Origin: Topomyia yanbarensis
Taxonomy: Eukaryota > Arthropoda > Insecta > Diptera > Culicidae
DNA: 64,000 nt
NCBI RefSeq assembly: GCF_030247195.1
Contig: NC_080670.1
Coordinates: 209,300,546-209,364,545 of the forward strand
Reading direction: 5' to 3'
Both the position numbers and the translations under genes were made by a program. The notes under the pieces were generated by a model. The model was not told where the DNA came from, did not search any database, and saw only the letters and a program-made list of their open reading frames with translations. Shown piece by piece: positions 21,133-33,650 of the stretch. Positions within the stretch are counted from its first letter, which is position 1, and every line of letters starts with the position of its first letter.

Positions 21133-21755
21133 GTAGGAAGCGGTGATAGACGGTTTTGGTTTGTAGGTTTGTGCGAGATGTATGAACGAGAGTGTGAATT
21201 ACGGAAGAATACCATTTGGGGGGTGGGAAAAGCGATTTTTTTCTACAGGTTTGAGGAACAGTTGACAGTTGGAAAGTTTTGGAATCCAGTTTCAGTTACT
21301 TCTCAAGCTGGTTCTATGTAAGTACCTTATTAAAACTTAATACAACTATTTTTTATACTTACATGAAGCAGAACATTGAAGCAAACCTTACCCGCAACGC
21401 ACGAATTTGAAAGAAATACAGAAATCTCATCAACACTGTTTGCTGTTTTTGTGTCCGAAAGCCAATAAATATTTTAAAATTATTGAAACTTACCCACGGT
21501 CGTTACTGAATCGGCATCACTTGATCCAATGCCATTATTTCCCAAAAGATTACTGAATCAGTCGAATCCAGCTTTTGCGACGAATTAACAGAATTTTCTC
21601 ACATGTTACTTTTATGGGGATACATTTTAGCTAGAAATCGAATTATTTTAGAAAACACTTTGCACTTTGACACTATCTCTGCTTCGAAATAGATTTTTTT
21701 TGCAGCACACTTAAAAATTTCATTTTTTTTCGCAAATTACTTTATTTTTAATCGC
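21133..21755. other. Sequence after the last visible unc-13 donor
   Basis: Begins with the GTAGGA donor that follows VVDQ. Reading through gives a 63-codon extension ending near 21321, which does not resemble the conserved end of Munc13 C2C. The rest is AT-rich with no recognised exon. Confidence 0.5.
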
Positions 21756-22240
21756 TATGGAAATAACTTTGATTTTTCCATCGATCTGAAACCACTGCCA
21801 ATTTCCACGCACAAAGCACTGTTTTCCCTTTGGGGTAAAGCAGCTAGATTTCAACAAAAAAGCCTCAAATAGAACCTGCTGTACGACCATTTCACTTTCT
21901 AACCCAGCGCACGTTATTACTTTCGTGAAAAAATCACTTTTTAGCACAAAAACTTTTCAAATAATGGTTGGCTTCATTTTTGAACACCATGGCAATAACC
22001 TTGATTTTTCTATCGATCTGACATCACTGCCATTCTTCACGCGCGAAGCATTTTTTTCCTTCGGGGTAAATCAGCCAATTTTCAACAAATATGCCTCCAA
22101 TGAAACCTGCCGCACTGCTAATTTACTTTCTAACACAGCCTGCGGTATTCTTTTCATGAAAATACACTTTTAAAACACTAAAAATTGCTCAACGCCGGAA
22201 TGCGACACGCGAACTGCAATTTTTCAAATAACGGATGCAG
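21756..22240. repeat. Tandem duplication, ~232-bp unit, two diverged copies
   Basis: Copy one starts near ATGGAAATAACTTTGATTTT (21756) and copy two near ATGGCAATAACCTTGATTTT (21988). Matching blocks follow in the same order: CATCGATCTGA, CACTGCCA, GGGGTAAA-CAGC, TTTCAACAAA, CCTC-AAT-GAACCTGC, TTTACTTTCTAAC-CAGC and CATGAAAA-ACACTTTTA. Identity is high enough to be obvious by eye, but many substitutions separate the copies. No ORF spans both. Confidence 0.75.
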
Positions 22241-23299
22241 ACTTTTGACGTATGCTGGATAGGGTTACCAGAAAGTATACCTCGTATGTTCCCAGTGAGA
22301 GACCGAACAAAATGTACCAAAAGCGTCCGACATGGGACCAATAATGGAAGGTTTGTAGAATGATTTGTTCGACGCCGCCGTATGTTGGCCCAACGAAGGT
22401 TCGTCAGTAGACGATTCGTTTCAAGAGACTTTTCTACGGCTCTTGTACGTACACTTGGTGGAAATTAATAACCAAAGACGGCAAAAGCAAAGAGGATTGT
22501 TTTTAACCAAGAGTGTTCGTGAGACCGGCCGACAAGAACTCAAAGGGGCCGTTTGAGGAGTAGATACTAAAACTCTAGATGAGGATTGTCGCTGGCATCG
22601 GTTTAATGTTTTTCAATTAAGTTGCAGAAAACATTATAAATAGAGGTTATGGTATTGTTTGTTTACATTTTAAGTAATTTTAAGTGCCACAATTTGTTGA
22701 AGTGTACTTTTCATAATATTGTTTTACGGCATACTTTCAGAACCCGTCACACACGAGATTTTTTTTACTGATGTTGGAAGACCTCTTCTGATTTGACGTG
22801 AGAACATTCGCTAGAACTGAGGCGGAACTAATCCTGTTTGGTACATATTTCCGGTGCTGTAAAGCATACCAAAACTAAGTACCAGAATCTGGGCATTTTT
22901 GGCGACCTTCACCGCCTCCTATGCTTTACCGCTCGCTTACTGATTTTTGAAAGCGAAAGTAGTGGTGCGAAAATCGCAATTACTTCAAAACTGTCTTCAG
23001 TCAGGGCTTGTAAAATTCGTTTCCCTATTTGTTGCCACGACATTGGGTCGGCCGTGTCGAGAAATATTAATCTGGTACGCTGTGAAGTAAGATCCTTTAG
23101 GGGGCGAGTATAGCGCAAATCAATTGTTTCCTACGCAGATCACTTGGGTTCGATTTCCAACTCCATACATATGGTTAAACATTTTTTTAACCAGAAAAAA
23201 GATGCGGAACCTCTATAATCGAAATTAAAAAAAATCCATTAACAAGTCCACTTCGAGGAAGTCCGAGTAACGGTCTACAGTAATTGAAAACTTTCAGAT
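22241..23299. other. Repeat-derived DNA without recognised gene
   Basis: Short ORFs only (a minus frame at 22909-23118 is the longest). A GGTTCGATTTCC stretch near 23148 resembles a tRNA B box, but no matching A box or tRNA fold is seen. The right part may be the far end of the gypsy relic that follows. Confidence 0.45.
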
Positions 23300-24330
23300 T
23301 TGATCACGACATTCCGCAAAGAATACTGAGCAGGATGGATCGGGTGTGTTTGTATTAGAGCTGGAGATTAGAACAAAGTTTATTTGGCACAAATCGCTCA
23401 CGAATTTGTGCACTCATGCCCGGCCAAAATTCGTTTACCCGATCTAATCCCAGCGCTGACTCTAGCCCGTTGTGGCTTACTGATCTAGGCCAACCGAAGC
23501 GAACATAGGACGTAATCGTTTTGATTGTTCTCCGAACGTTTCTTCGATGATTTTCAGATGCTCAGGAATGATGAAGGCTGTGTTTCTTCGACTGAGCAGC
23601 TCTACATGTAAGTTGCATTGTTCAAGATTCAATAAGATATGTGCTGTAATCTGCGAGGAACTGACAACATTTTCGTTAGAGGCTTTCGATCCGTTTTCGC
23701 AGTCACCCTTGGATTGCCTACCATTATCTGGTGCGCACGCAAAAATAATCACAAAAATTTTGTTTTCTTTTCGCAGATCGTTTATAGCGACCTCCAGAGT
23801 TTCATGTGTTATAATGTCTCAACATATCTAGGCTCGATACTAATTCTTCTACTCGCTTGAATTTTTCTTGCAGATCCATCGACCACAACCCAGGCTTCCT
23901 TTCCTGATATCAACTTTCGGGGCACGCTGAAGTTTTCGCTTAAGTTCAGAAGGAATCTGCCCGAAGAGTTCACCAAGTAGCTTTTTGCGATTGCCAGGCA
24001 CTGGATAGTTAAACTTAATTTTTGATTCTTCAGATCAGATTTTAGTTCCTGATCGGTCAGCAGATGACCAAAAAATTTCACCGTAGTTTGGCCACAATTT
24101 TAGTTTATTTCGATTCAGTTTACCTTCAGTCTGCTCAGACTGTACTGAAAACGTTTCCAGCCACTGGTTATGATCGATGAGCGCTTCTTGCAGCGTATCT
24201 TAACGACCCAAATACCACTTTATCATCTGCAATTCACGTCCTAGACATTGTAACACTTAGTATGCCACTTCATTTGGAAGATCTGCGGAGCAGGCCGGTT
24301 ATCGAAAGAAAGTCTGGTCAACCGAAATCG
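23300..24330 (-). mobile_element. Degenerate Ty3/gypsy polymerase relic
   Basis: Read on the minus strand, broken frames give gypsy-type RT landmarks in order: a DTLQEALIDHNQWLETF stretch (about 24.2-24.15 kb), KFFGHLLTDQELKSD near 24.05 kb (the usual YLGH..S.EGI.PD step), then YPVPGNRKKLLGELFGQIP near 23.99 kb (the usual P.P.N.K.L..FLG step). Further on, WPGMSAQIRE near 23.4 kb matches the zinc-finger part of integrase. Stops and frameshifts interrupt every part, so it is dead. No LTRs were found. The family assignment rests on motif order only. Confidence 0.6.
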
Positions 24331-24504
24331 TCTATGTAGTGTCCAAAATGTTGTTCGTCCGCACTTGTGAAAGCCTACACTCTTGCCATAATGTTCCCGG
24401 TTTGCGATCATCATCCATGTAATCCTCCACTGATCTATTCGATATTTTCTATATTGAAATTTTGGGTAAAATTAGTTCAGTGTGTATTGTTTACATTGTT
24501 AAGG

Positions 24505-25107
24505 ATCCCAGTCAAAAAAAAGGCGGGCGAATATGGTCAGGCGATTTGAGCACTTTGACATTTGACTCAACTCGCCTGTGCTAATGACCCCTAGGAGGAA
24601 ATGCAATTTGCGAATGCGATTTAAAGGCAATTTCAATACTTAGACAAATTTGCTGGCGGTTGAAATAGACTTGACGTTGTTTTTCGCGTTTTTCTAACGT
24701 GGCGGTTCATGTTTGGCTTAAGCTTAAAATTGTTTTTTTTTAACAATTCGCGTGTTCTCGTTTGTATTTTGTTTGTCCAGTGCAATTCACTTAGCCAACA
24801 AATGTGAGAAATTGTGGAATCTTGTGTAAGTATAGTAGAACTAGATGCCTGACCTAAAGTCTTAACGAACGTCAGATTGTGGTAAGTTTTGGTGTGCAAT
24901 ACCAATTGACTAGGAATTTGACTAGGATTGTTTACAATATTCATTTACGAGGAAGGCGATTAAGGGCGCGTAGAGCGGCTAAAAATAACGGCGGCAGTTT
25001 GCCAAAATGTTGCATTCGAAGTAGCCCCTGTTTTGCCAGCAATGAGAAGGGAAATTTAGCATTTCCGAGTTGGCAAATCGATTCGGGCCTAGGGGCGGAT
25101 CACTCCT
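24505..25107 (+). mobile_element. TIR repeat, copy 1 (3' end incomplete)
   Basis: Starts ATCCCAGTCAAAAA and follows the same order of sequence as the element at 37544-38258: ATGGTCAGGCGATTT, GACTCAACT-GCCTGTGCTAAT, TTTGCGAATGCGATTTAAAGGCAATTTCAA, GGACAAATTT-CTGGCGG, AACAATTCGCGTGTTCTCG and GTCAGATTGTGGTAAGTTTTGG. The right inverted repeat is not visible, so this copy is truncated or rearranged near 25107. It lacks the insert seen in copy 2 at about 37.95-38.05 kb. Confidence 0.75.
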
Positions 25108-25439
25108 AGAATGTATAAACAAATTTGCATCAAATTAGAAAAAATGCACTTAATTTCCATTTTTGCATTAATTTTGCACTCCCGCACGCAGAAAAGCTTG
25201 TTTAACAAACGTCCTACGCTGATCCACTTTGTTCGACGTTTTGTTGAATGTAGGGCTAGTTTTTTGTAGGGTTTTGACGTCTTACACGCAACGCAAAATA
25301 CATTAAGAATTTGTATTTTGATGGCAAAAAAAATTAAAAAAAATTAAAATGCATCACAAGTTATCTGCCCCTAGGTCCGGACTTATCCGTCTTGATCGGG
25401 TATATTGGAGCAAGACAAAAAGCTAGCGAAAAGGAAAGT

Positions 25440-26170
25440 AAATGATGTGAAATGCAAGACAGTTTTGATCCAGATTCGCAGCTGGAGTACGACAAGCAGA
25501 AGCTGGTTGAAATTTAATGGACACTGTAACCTGTATTTGCTCGAAAAGGACATTCGGGGCCAGTTTTTCTTGCTCAAGAAGTTGTCGGAAATGAAGTACG
25601 TCGAGGGTGACTCGTTTGAAGAGTATCTACTGATGTTTAACAGAATAGGGCACGATTTGTATTAGCTTGGACGAGCGTTTGATCGTTTTCTACCTGCACC
25701 GAACAATGCCACGGTCTTACGGTCAGCTGGTGACAGTACTCGAGACTCTTTCGGATAATCAATGTACGCTAGATTTAGTTCGAGCTCGGTTGTGCAAACC
25801 GTGACGTTTTGGGGGTGGAAAGTGGGTCTACCACCTTCGCCAGTCGACGAGGACTTCAAATTCTTAGCCGATAACGAGGCTGGGCATCTGCTAGATTTCC
25901 CAAAAAGCTCCTTATCCAGGCGGCTGTAAGTGGTATTTCACATGAAAACCAACCCCGATGATTCTATAAACAAAGAAATGGATTGGTTCGCCTCAAAAGG
26001 ATTCACCCAGTGTTACGGCTCAGATTTCAAATAGATGTAATCGGCAAATAAATCTATGGATTGAAGCAGTTTTCCAAGAAATGAAACAATAGATTCGACG
26101 ACTTCGAGGAGCAGACGGGATTCCGGTGCTATATCTACGTGAAGGGAAATTCGGTTCTGTACACGGCACC
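25440..26170 (+). mobile_element. Copia-type retrotransposon relic (gag and RT pieces)
   Basis: The first part reads as copia gag: KLSEMKYVEGDSFEEYLLMF, a stop, then LDERLIVFYLHRTMPRSYGQ and LVTVLETLSDNQCTLD. After a jump, copia RT follows: FHMKTNPDDSINK and KGFTQCYGSDF near 25.94-26.03 kb, then YGLKQF, RFDDFEEQTGF and YVKGNS near 26.05-26.16 kb. Between gag and RT the protease and integrase are missing, and stops break each piece. It is a decayed, internally deleted copy. It lies just past the 3' end of Sox102F on the opposite strand. Confidence 0.75.
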
Positions 26171-26319
26171 ACCTTCACTTCTCAACCAATCATTTATTTT
26201 TTTCTCAAAAAACAAAATCAACATCAATTTTCCATTCACTCACCCAGCCACACGGCTCACATCCCAAAGCCACCGAAGCCGCACGCTTCCCGCTGCCAAC
26301 CCACCCCATCACCCCTGTC

Positions 26320-29300
26320 TCACATGGCCTCATTTTTAATTACCTTCCCGGCTTCCTTCAGCGGACAACCACCCTGATCGCTCGATCCGTCGTAATCCCG
26401 CGTCCAGAACTGTCGAATCTCCTGCCGGCGGTTCTTCATCAAACACTTGTACTCCGATATGCGCATCTTCTTACCGTCGATAATGCAGGTTCGCTTCGGT
26501 CGCGGCCGGTACCGATAGTCCGGATGTTTCTCCATATGCTGCTTGGACAATTTGGCTTGCTCTTCGTAGTAGGGTTGCTTCTCCAGGTTCGTCATAGCCT
26601 TCCAGCGGGCCCCCAATATTTTGGAAATGTTCGAGTTGTGCATGTCCGGGCAGGCTTTCAAGATTTTACGACGTTCGTCCTTGGCCCATACCATGAACGC
26701 GTTCATCGGTCTTTTGATGTGATTCTTTTCCGCTCCGGATCGACGGGAAGTGTTCAGATCCGCCGGGTTCATATCCATGCTGAGCTGGTTGGATTTGTCC
26801 TTTTTACTACCCCCCGGGGGAATTCCGGCACTCATTTGTTGTTGTTGTTGTTGCTGCTGTTGCTGTCGTAACAAATGGCGGTTCATATTGTCTAGCATGG
26901 CACTGCTGTTGAAGGGAACCGGTAGTCCCGGTTGATTAACCGAACTACCGTGAGCATCTGGGTTTTTAATGAAGAATGGTTGCGGAAGCGAGAATCCAGC
27001 GTCATTCATCAACTGCTTCTCGTCCGGACTATGGTGGGGACTAGGTGACTGGTAGAGACTGAGTTTCGGTTTCAATGAATCTGGCTTGTAGTCGAAAAGG
27101 CTCGATTCCGGATCCAGCCGTTCCCGCTTCGGTTTGAGCATGTATCGTTCCGGATCACTGTCGAGCAGGGATACCGCCTGCGGTAACCCAGCAACCTCCA
27201 TCCGTTGGCTCAGCTCGTCCGGATCACAGTGATTGAACATGCCTCCGATCAGTTTGTTGCCGTTGTTCAGCTCCCTGATCGGACTGTCCCGGTATTCGTT
27301 CTTCCGCTTGCTCAAGTTGATCGGTGCATCATCCTTCAGGTATCTTTGGTCTTCCTTCTTATCGTACTCGATCTCATAGGATGGCGTCGTCGGTCCGGAA
27401 CGCAAGTCCACCGGCGAACACTTCTCGGTCAGCAGATCGTCTGGGTATCCGGGTGGGCGTTTTCTAGCATTCTTCCGATTTGGGTTTGAACGGCCGCCGC
27501 CGCCACCGGCGGTGGGCTCCAGTGTTTTATTAGAAATGGCTTGGAATACATTGCGGTAGCGCTGGATACAGTTGTCCGCGTCGATGGTTTCCTCCCCGGT
27601 CGGGGTGTCACAGTCACCGGCGGATGTAGATGTGGAAGCCGCCGGAGTAACGCTCGGTTGCAGCCCGCTTCGTGATATGGCGGATGGTGGGCGGGTGGCT
27701 GAGGATGTCGCTGTCACCGTAGCCGTCGGTGATTGACGCTGTTGTGGTGTTCCCAGGGCGGAGGACGAGCCGGGCGGGATCAGTGATGTCGTGTCCAGGT
27801 TTGATTTGGAGTTGTTGTTGTTGGTGAATTTGTACTTTTTGTTTTCGGCCTGTTTTGGTGTGTGCGTTAGTTTGTTTTGTACGTGTGAGGAAGAGAAAAG
27901 AAATTTTTGTTTATTTGGAAAATTACAAGTAACAATATATTTTATGATAATTCAAGAAGTAGAATGCCGGAATTTATGATAGTAACGCCGGTATTTTATT
28001 AGCAAACAGAGAAATCCAAACAGTTATAAAATATAGATGCTCAACTTTTGGTTGTTGTTAATACTTTGGAACAATCTGATCGTCGGAGCAGAACCAAAAT
28101 AAACCCAAATAAAAACAAAATTAAGGCTTAACCCTATTATTATATAAGCCTTTTAAATGTTAAAAAATTGACTTGAAACAATGTTGAATATAGAAGCTAA
28201 TTGCCATGTACTCGCTAGCTGTTTGCCGGCATCGCAAAAATACTGAATATATTTAGGAAAGCGGTCTTAAAAAATAGCTTTTTATATCGAATGATCAAGT
28301 GCAAGACTGCACTCAAGTAGACAGCATCCCACATTATTTTTCCAGTAAACGGCATAAGTACGGCGTGTAGCCAAGAACAAAGTTTCAATAGCCTACCGCT
28401 CGTGAGCGTTTATTTCTGCCGGCCTAGTTGTCATATCGTTTACTGGGATATTATGCAATGTATTTTTCAACGTCAAAAGCAGTGCTGCTAAATTCACCAC
28501 TCTAACTCGTATATAGAATGGAAAGTTTTGGCAGCACTGAACAAACGCGGGAATCAACATTTGACAACTCAGCAATCAAAGGCAGCGTTGCCATACAAAA
28601 TATCGAGTAAACTTGACAGTAGAAAAGCGCTAGAAAAGTCGAGCAAAATCACCTAGCAGTACCGCCTCGCCGATAGACAAAACTTGATAGTATCACCGAT
28701 AAAGTAGTAATTGATTTTCAGCTGAAAAAACAAGCAGAAACTGTGTGAGAAATGCCGTCATAGAATTAGGATCTGCGAAGTAAGGAACTATTAGTAGTAT
28801 CACATTATTCGCGGTATCACGCCTGGCAGTCCAGAGCTGGTTCTTGCGCCATTGTTTTAATCCACTCTCAGAGGCCCGCCGGCACTCGAGCAGCCTTACA
28901 AACTCCGCCTTCAGCAGCATCTCCCGCCAGATGGTGAAGTACATGATCAACCGGTTGATGTTCTTCTCCTTCTCGTAGAGGGACTCTTTGAAGCTTCTGT
29001 AACAAAAAATTAGAAATCAGCAAAAATCAACCTTTGCTCGAAACAGCAATCAAACCAAACCTTTTAATCAATTTAATATTCATATTATTCTGCGAGGTAC
29101 TACAATTCAGATCTTCCCCTCCCTGCGCTGTCCGCTCGTAGCTGCTGTTGTGATGATTCTGGTTCAACAGACTCGGCGGAATCTCGTTCGGGAAGTCCAG
29201 CAAGCTTAGGTTCAGCCTCATCAGGTTTATTTCTCGCTTGCTCAGCTGCAGATTGCTGATACGTTCGTCCAGCTGGCTTCGGAAACCTTCGTAGTTCTGA

Positions 29301-30127
29301 TCCTTTTCGGCGTCGTGATTGTTCAACAGAGGCGCTGTACCTCCGCCACCGGGGGGCTGCCCCATAGTAGTCGGACAGTTGTTGACTTGCGGAGGAGAGT
29401 CTTGCTGTATTTGTTGCTGCAGTTGCGGTGAAGCCACCGAAGGTGGCGGTGTGTACGAATTTTTATCTAAACATTCCGTGTCAAACCTATGAAACTTGAA
29501 CGGGAAAGTCAATTTTTATTTTTACTTACCATTAACGTTGTTGTTCAAACTGTCAAAATTATCCACGATGGATTTTAGATGGTTGAGAATAAGATTGTTC
29601 ACTTTACGTGGCGCCGCTTGTTGTTGCTGTTGAGCAGCTGGCGCCATCTCTTGTTGGCTATTTGAAATATTCAGATTATCAAGATTCATCGTGAGCTGAT
29701 AGTTTTCGTGCTTTCCAATCGCCGGATCCGATCCTTTCAGAATATAGCTAGCAACATTCAGAAATGGCAAATTGAACTGATGGAAATCTCCATCCATCAT
29801 CAGTGGGTGGCCTCCTCCAGGCATACCGCCGAGGCCTCCGAACGGATGATGATGCTGCTGCTGCGGGTGATGATGCGGATGGTGGCCCATGATGTACTCG
29901 CTGTGTTCGTTTTTCACGAACTTGGGCTCCATTTGGGACTGCATTTTCTGCATCGACAGGAAACTGGCATCGAAGGCGCAGTTCAGCTCCTTAACCGGTG
30001 ACGATTTGATGAGGTCTTCATTTTTAAGGGAAATTTTTTTGAAATTATTCTTCTCAACCTGGACGGGCGCCGTAGGCGACGTCGCGTTCGACAGTTTGTT
30101 CGGCGGTGATTTCCGTTTCGACGACAT
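26320..30127 (-). CDS. Sox102F: Sox102F, SoxD-type HMG-box transcription factor
   Basis: DNA-binding SoxD regulator. Coding exons on the minus strand: 30127-29530, 29466-29061, 28996-28900 and 27849-26320 (stop included). Together 2,631 nt, 876 residues, in frame, with GT-AG introns of 63, 64, 1,050 nt. The HMG box (about 26721-26485) starts [20 protein letters not shown] and continues through [11 protein letters not shown] and [20 protein letters not shown]; the following [18 protein letters not shown] block is typical of SoxD. N-terminal exons carry a His-rich run ([14 protein letters not shown]) and a Leu-rich helix ([14 protein letters not shown]), a likely dimerisation segment. The start at 30127 follows an acceptor (AG at 30183-30182), so a 5' untranslated exon is likely. 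A GTAATT at 26344 could be an alternative donor near the C-terminus. Confidence 0.92.
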
Positions 30128-30181
30128 TGTGCGTGTGCGTCTGGGGACCGCTGTTCCGGGGCGTGATTCAGACGGAGGTAC

Positions 30182-31559
30182 CTGAGAGGGAGAATGGTCG
30201 ACCGAGGGAAGGGAATATTTAGTACAGCAGGTAGTGGTTTGGTATGGATGGTATTGATAGTGAAGTCGCTCGAAAGAGACATTTTACCATAACTAAAATG
30301 AATGTTCGAATAAAATATTCCGTTGCAGATGGAGCTTTAAAGCTAGTTAGGAAAACCTATCTAATAATAGATTGTTTCGAGTAGTGAGGGGACCAACGTT
30401 GTCCTAATAATTTTTAAACCTTTCTGGGGTCCCGGAGAAAGACAACTATTACCAATCATACCCATGAGATTAAAATTGAAAATTCGTAACTGAACTGAAT
30501 GTTCGAATGTTGTTCCATTAGATCGACTATAGTTTACTAACATTTTATGAGATTGCTTCGGGTATAGTGCAAGTTGAGAGCATCTTGTAAGAGTATCGGA
30601 TCATGTGTGTGAGAAAGTATTAGCTATTAAAAGGGTATTTTTCCTCTTCAAGATGTTTACATCACTGTCGCCAGGAAAGTGGATTACAGTAAGCTACCTT
30701 CTTTCTAAGGGGAAGTTTCGAATTTGGGATCAACAAATCACCGAAAATAACATTTTGTTTGGAGAGGTACCTATACTGTTCCACTGCAATCGCCAACATC
30801 TATTTTAACCGACCTACTCGCCAATTTATTTTGTGGGTGTCATGCACTCCCAATCATGCAGCCTCTACTGTGGTACACTTATGTCAATACTGCATGAAAA
30901 AGAAAAATCTGTACTCGAAGTGATTTTATTTAAATTTTTTTAGGGTTTTAGGGTTATTCGACGAACGAGACGAATTGTGGTGTTGCTGCGTAGTTTAAAA
31001 ATCGTTTTGCGAGTGACATTATAAGTGCAGCGAAATAGCAAAGGTAAGGTTTTACAGTCGTGGGAGGGAGTTAAGTAAAAATTGGACCAAAATCAACGCA
31101 AGTGAAAGTGTGCCTGAATAATATGGTTCCATAACATCAATCAACGAATGATATAAGAAAAAATAGTGGACAAGAAGTGAGCGCGGAAAAAAATTGAAAT
31201 GAGAGGGAAAGAAAAATTTTAATTTAAAAATTACTGAAGCCAGACAAAAAGTTACGAGAAGACAAAAAAGGAAATTAGGTGAAGAAAAATAAAACAAGCG
31301 ACAGTAAGCAGCGCAAGTGGACTCACGAGTAAGTCTCAGACAAGAGGCATTTGATCTTCTAAACAATCGGAATTAACACCAGATGACAGTGAACCTGGAG
31401 TCAATAAAATCCGACAGTCCGATATGAAATCATTCAGCTGAGGTGGGCAAGATTCTGCACGAGGAAGGTTTCCATAAGTGAAACCATAAAATCGTAAGGT
31501 TCTGGTTTAAATTGAGTTTGTAAAGGGCACAAGATTTCAAGATTAATTTTGCCTCAAAA
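30182..31559. other. Upstream region of Sox102F, no coding exon recognised
   Basis: AT-rich intergenic or intronic DNA. It probably contains the Sox102F 5' untranslated exon(s) and promoter, but no donor could be paired with the acceptor at 30183 with confidence. From about 31.0 kb it becomes A-rich (GAAAGAAAAATTT), which may be the 5' untranslated part of the LINE relic that follows. Confidence 0.45.
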
Positions 31560-32800
31560 ACCCAAAATTCTTTGTTAATAATATGCGCAACAAAACGATT
31601 GCATTTGTACCTGACGTACCACTGGACTTCACGGAGAAAGACACGAAGAAGGGCGACGCGGCCAGCGATTCAGTGAGAAATGTGAAGCGACTAAAAACGA
31701 AACAAAGCAGGAAACTTTGTTCAACATGATAAATGTGAAAGTAACTTTGGAAAGCAAAGATGTACCTCAGACGGTGCGAAACTTCGCAGTAAAATTCAGG
31801 ACAAAGCTGTGTGTCTTTTCGGTCAGACAATGCCACTCATGTAGATGAATTGATCACAAAAAACAGAATTGCAGGGGGAAATGATCATGTACCAGAGGAA
31901 GAGTGTGCTGAACCCGTTGCATCAATTGTCACCGGAATCATGCCGCTAGTAATAGAGGCTGCCCAGAACGTGTAGGATGAATCAGGACCCTCACTATTAC
32001 GTAGAACGTACGAGTTCCATACGCCAGAGCCGAAAAGACCTTCGCAAGCACACAAAACCAGCTTTGCAGAACTGATGTAAGAGGCAGACTTTCCCGAACT
32101 GACTTATGACGAGACAATCATCTTACCATCCACAAAGACGGTGGCAAGAATGTCTGGACTGTCTATCTCGATATCGAAGCAGTGGACAACGCAGAGATAG
32201 AAGAGAAGCAAATATTCGAAATGACAGCAGACAGTATGCTTTCTGACAAATTCCAACAAGATTGGGGAGGAGCCCCGCTGCGGTTGATTAGACAAAGGAG
32301 TTATCACAGAGCAATGGATTTTGAAAGATTTGTTGCACATCCGAGAAGGCAAATGATGCATTTCTGCTTCGGAAATGAATGGATCGTTGCAATAGTGGAT
32401 TTACGAAGCAGAGTTGTCATCAGGCTACAAGAGGCGAGAAAGCAGATCGAACAGATCAACTACTGATAATTACGACCCTTCTGCAAGAAATATGGTTAAG
32501 AGAAAATGAAACAAATAGCTACCAGGGACACTAAATGTTTCCGAAAAAGCTAACCGGAGGCTATGGAGGAGTAAGGGTCCAAATATCGAACTCCTAAAAT
32601 CTAAGATTTACTGTTACTACTGCTAAACGATGGCTCCAAGATAATAATTATGACCCCCGGAGGTAGGAATTCAGCAATCGACATTTCCCTTGTGGGGTCT
32701 GGTTTGGCTCACAAAATATCGTGGTAGAAGAAAGCAGTGAATTTCCGATCGCGGAACAGACTACCAAATACGAGTTCCTCGTTATTTGAGCAGACAGATC
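31560..32800 (+). mobile_element. Degenerate LINE relic: ORF1 zinc knuckles and endonuclease piece
   Basis: Broken frames give CCHC knuckles typical of jockey/I-type ORF1: CHSC..IDHKKQNCRGK near 31831 (one stop inside) and CINCHRNHAASNRGCPE from 31918. About 700 bp later, GGRNSAIDISLVGSGLAHKI near 32660 and NFRSRNRL or SEFPIAEQ frames near 32730 match the C-terminal part of an AP-type endonuclease. The RT is absent. An open plus frame at 32182-32466 lies between the two landmarks and has no recognised domain. Several stops and shifts show it is not active. Confidence 0.6.
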
Positions 32801-33487
32801 CTTGCCAAACAGTAAAAAGTACTCTCTGAAATTGAAGCAATCATGGAACTAGTTAATGGCAGGAAATTATGATCATAATTGTCAGAGGATTGTTGTGATA
32901 CCGGTTTGACATTGTTTTTTCTTGTTTGAAATTCGCCATGTAACGTGGACATACATTTTGAATTAAATACGGTAAGTAATTAAAAATTCTTATGTCACTC
33001 CTAGTAAAACCGTGGCAAAATTCTAATAGAGATTGTTTGCTCGATTCCTGCCGGAATTTTGTCAGATTTTTTGCTCGATTCTTGCTGTGATTTTGCCAGG
33101 ATGTCCTTTGGAAATTCAGTAATCAACTTCATCCTAGTTTAGCTGACACGACAGGATGCACTTAGAAATCTGGTAGGGCTGCCAAACTAAGGCCTGACAG
33201 CAATCTCGCAGAGTGGTTTTTACCAGAAAATTTGTTGACCGGGTTCGATTCAGAATAGGTTGTGTCATTTGAGCCGAAAATCCGGCGGAATCAAGCCAGA
33301 ATTCCAAACCATTTTCCGAAAGAAATTTTCTGGGGAGTACTGCATCGGACAAATGCTGATACTAAATAAATGTTTGTAGAAGTCCGACGATGGCTGAAGA
33401 ACAGTCAGCCGAAACACGTTGCATATACAAAAGGAAAAATCTTGTTGTTTGATTTTCATCGAGAAGTCCACGAAATAACTTAAACGC
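32801..33487. other. Intergenic DNA, no gene recognised
   Basis: AT-rich, short ORFs only. A short internal similarity (GATTGTTTGCTCGATTCCTGC-GGAATTTTG and ATTTTTTGCTCGATTCTTGCTGTGATTTTGCC, about 33030-33100) is a ~40-bp tandem pair. Confidence 0.45.
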
Positions 33488-33504
33488 ATTCCGGAACCCG
33501 TTCA

Positions 33505-33650
33505 GAATTCTGAATGGAGTCAGTATGGATTCCAGCTCAAATGCTATAAATGCAGATGCGATTCCGATTCAATCGATTTCGGAATCGGTTGCTGCATTTG
33601 AGCTTCAAATAATGCTGACTCCATTCAGGATTCCAAATCAAATTCCGAAT
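33505..33650. repeat. Imperfect hairpin repeat (~145 bp)
   Basis: Left arm TTCTGAATGGAGTCAG with CAGCTCAAATGC, right arm GCATTTGAGCTTC with CTGACTCCATTCAGGA, in inverted orientation around a GATTCCGATTC / GGAATCGG centre. The shape suits a MITE or a decayed hairpin element. Related fragments (CGGAATC-GTT and CAGCTCAAATGCAGCAACTGATT) recur near 45395-45440. Confidence 0.6.

Noticed and set aside
23085..23200. tRNA or tRNA-derived SINE near GGTTCGATTTCC
   Set aside because: A B-box-like word is present, but no A box at the right distance and no cloverleaf could be drawn.
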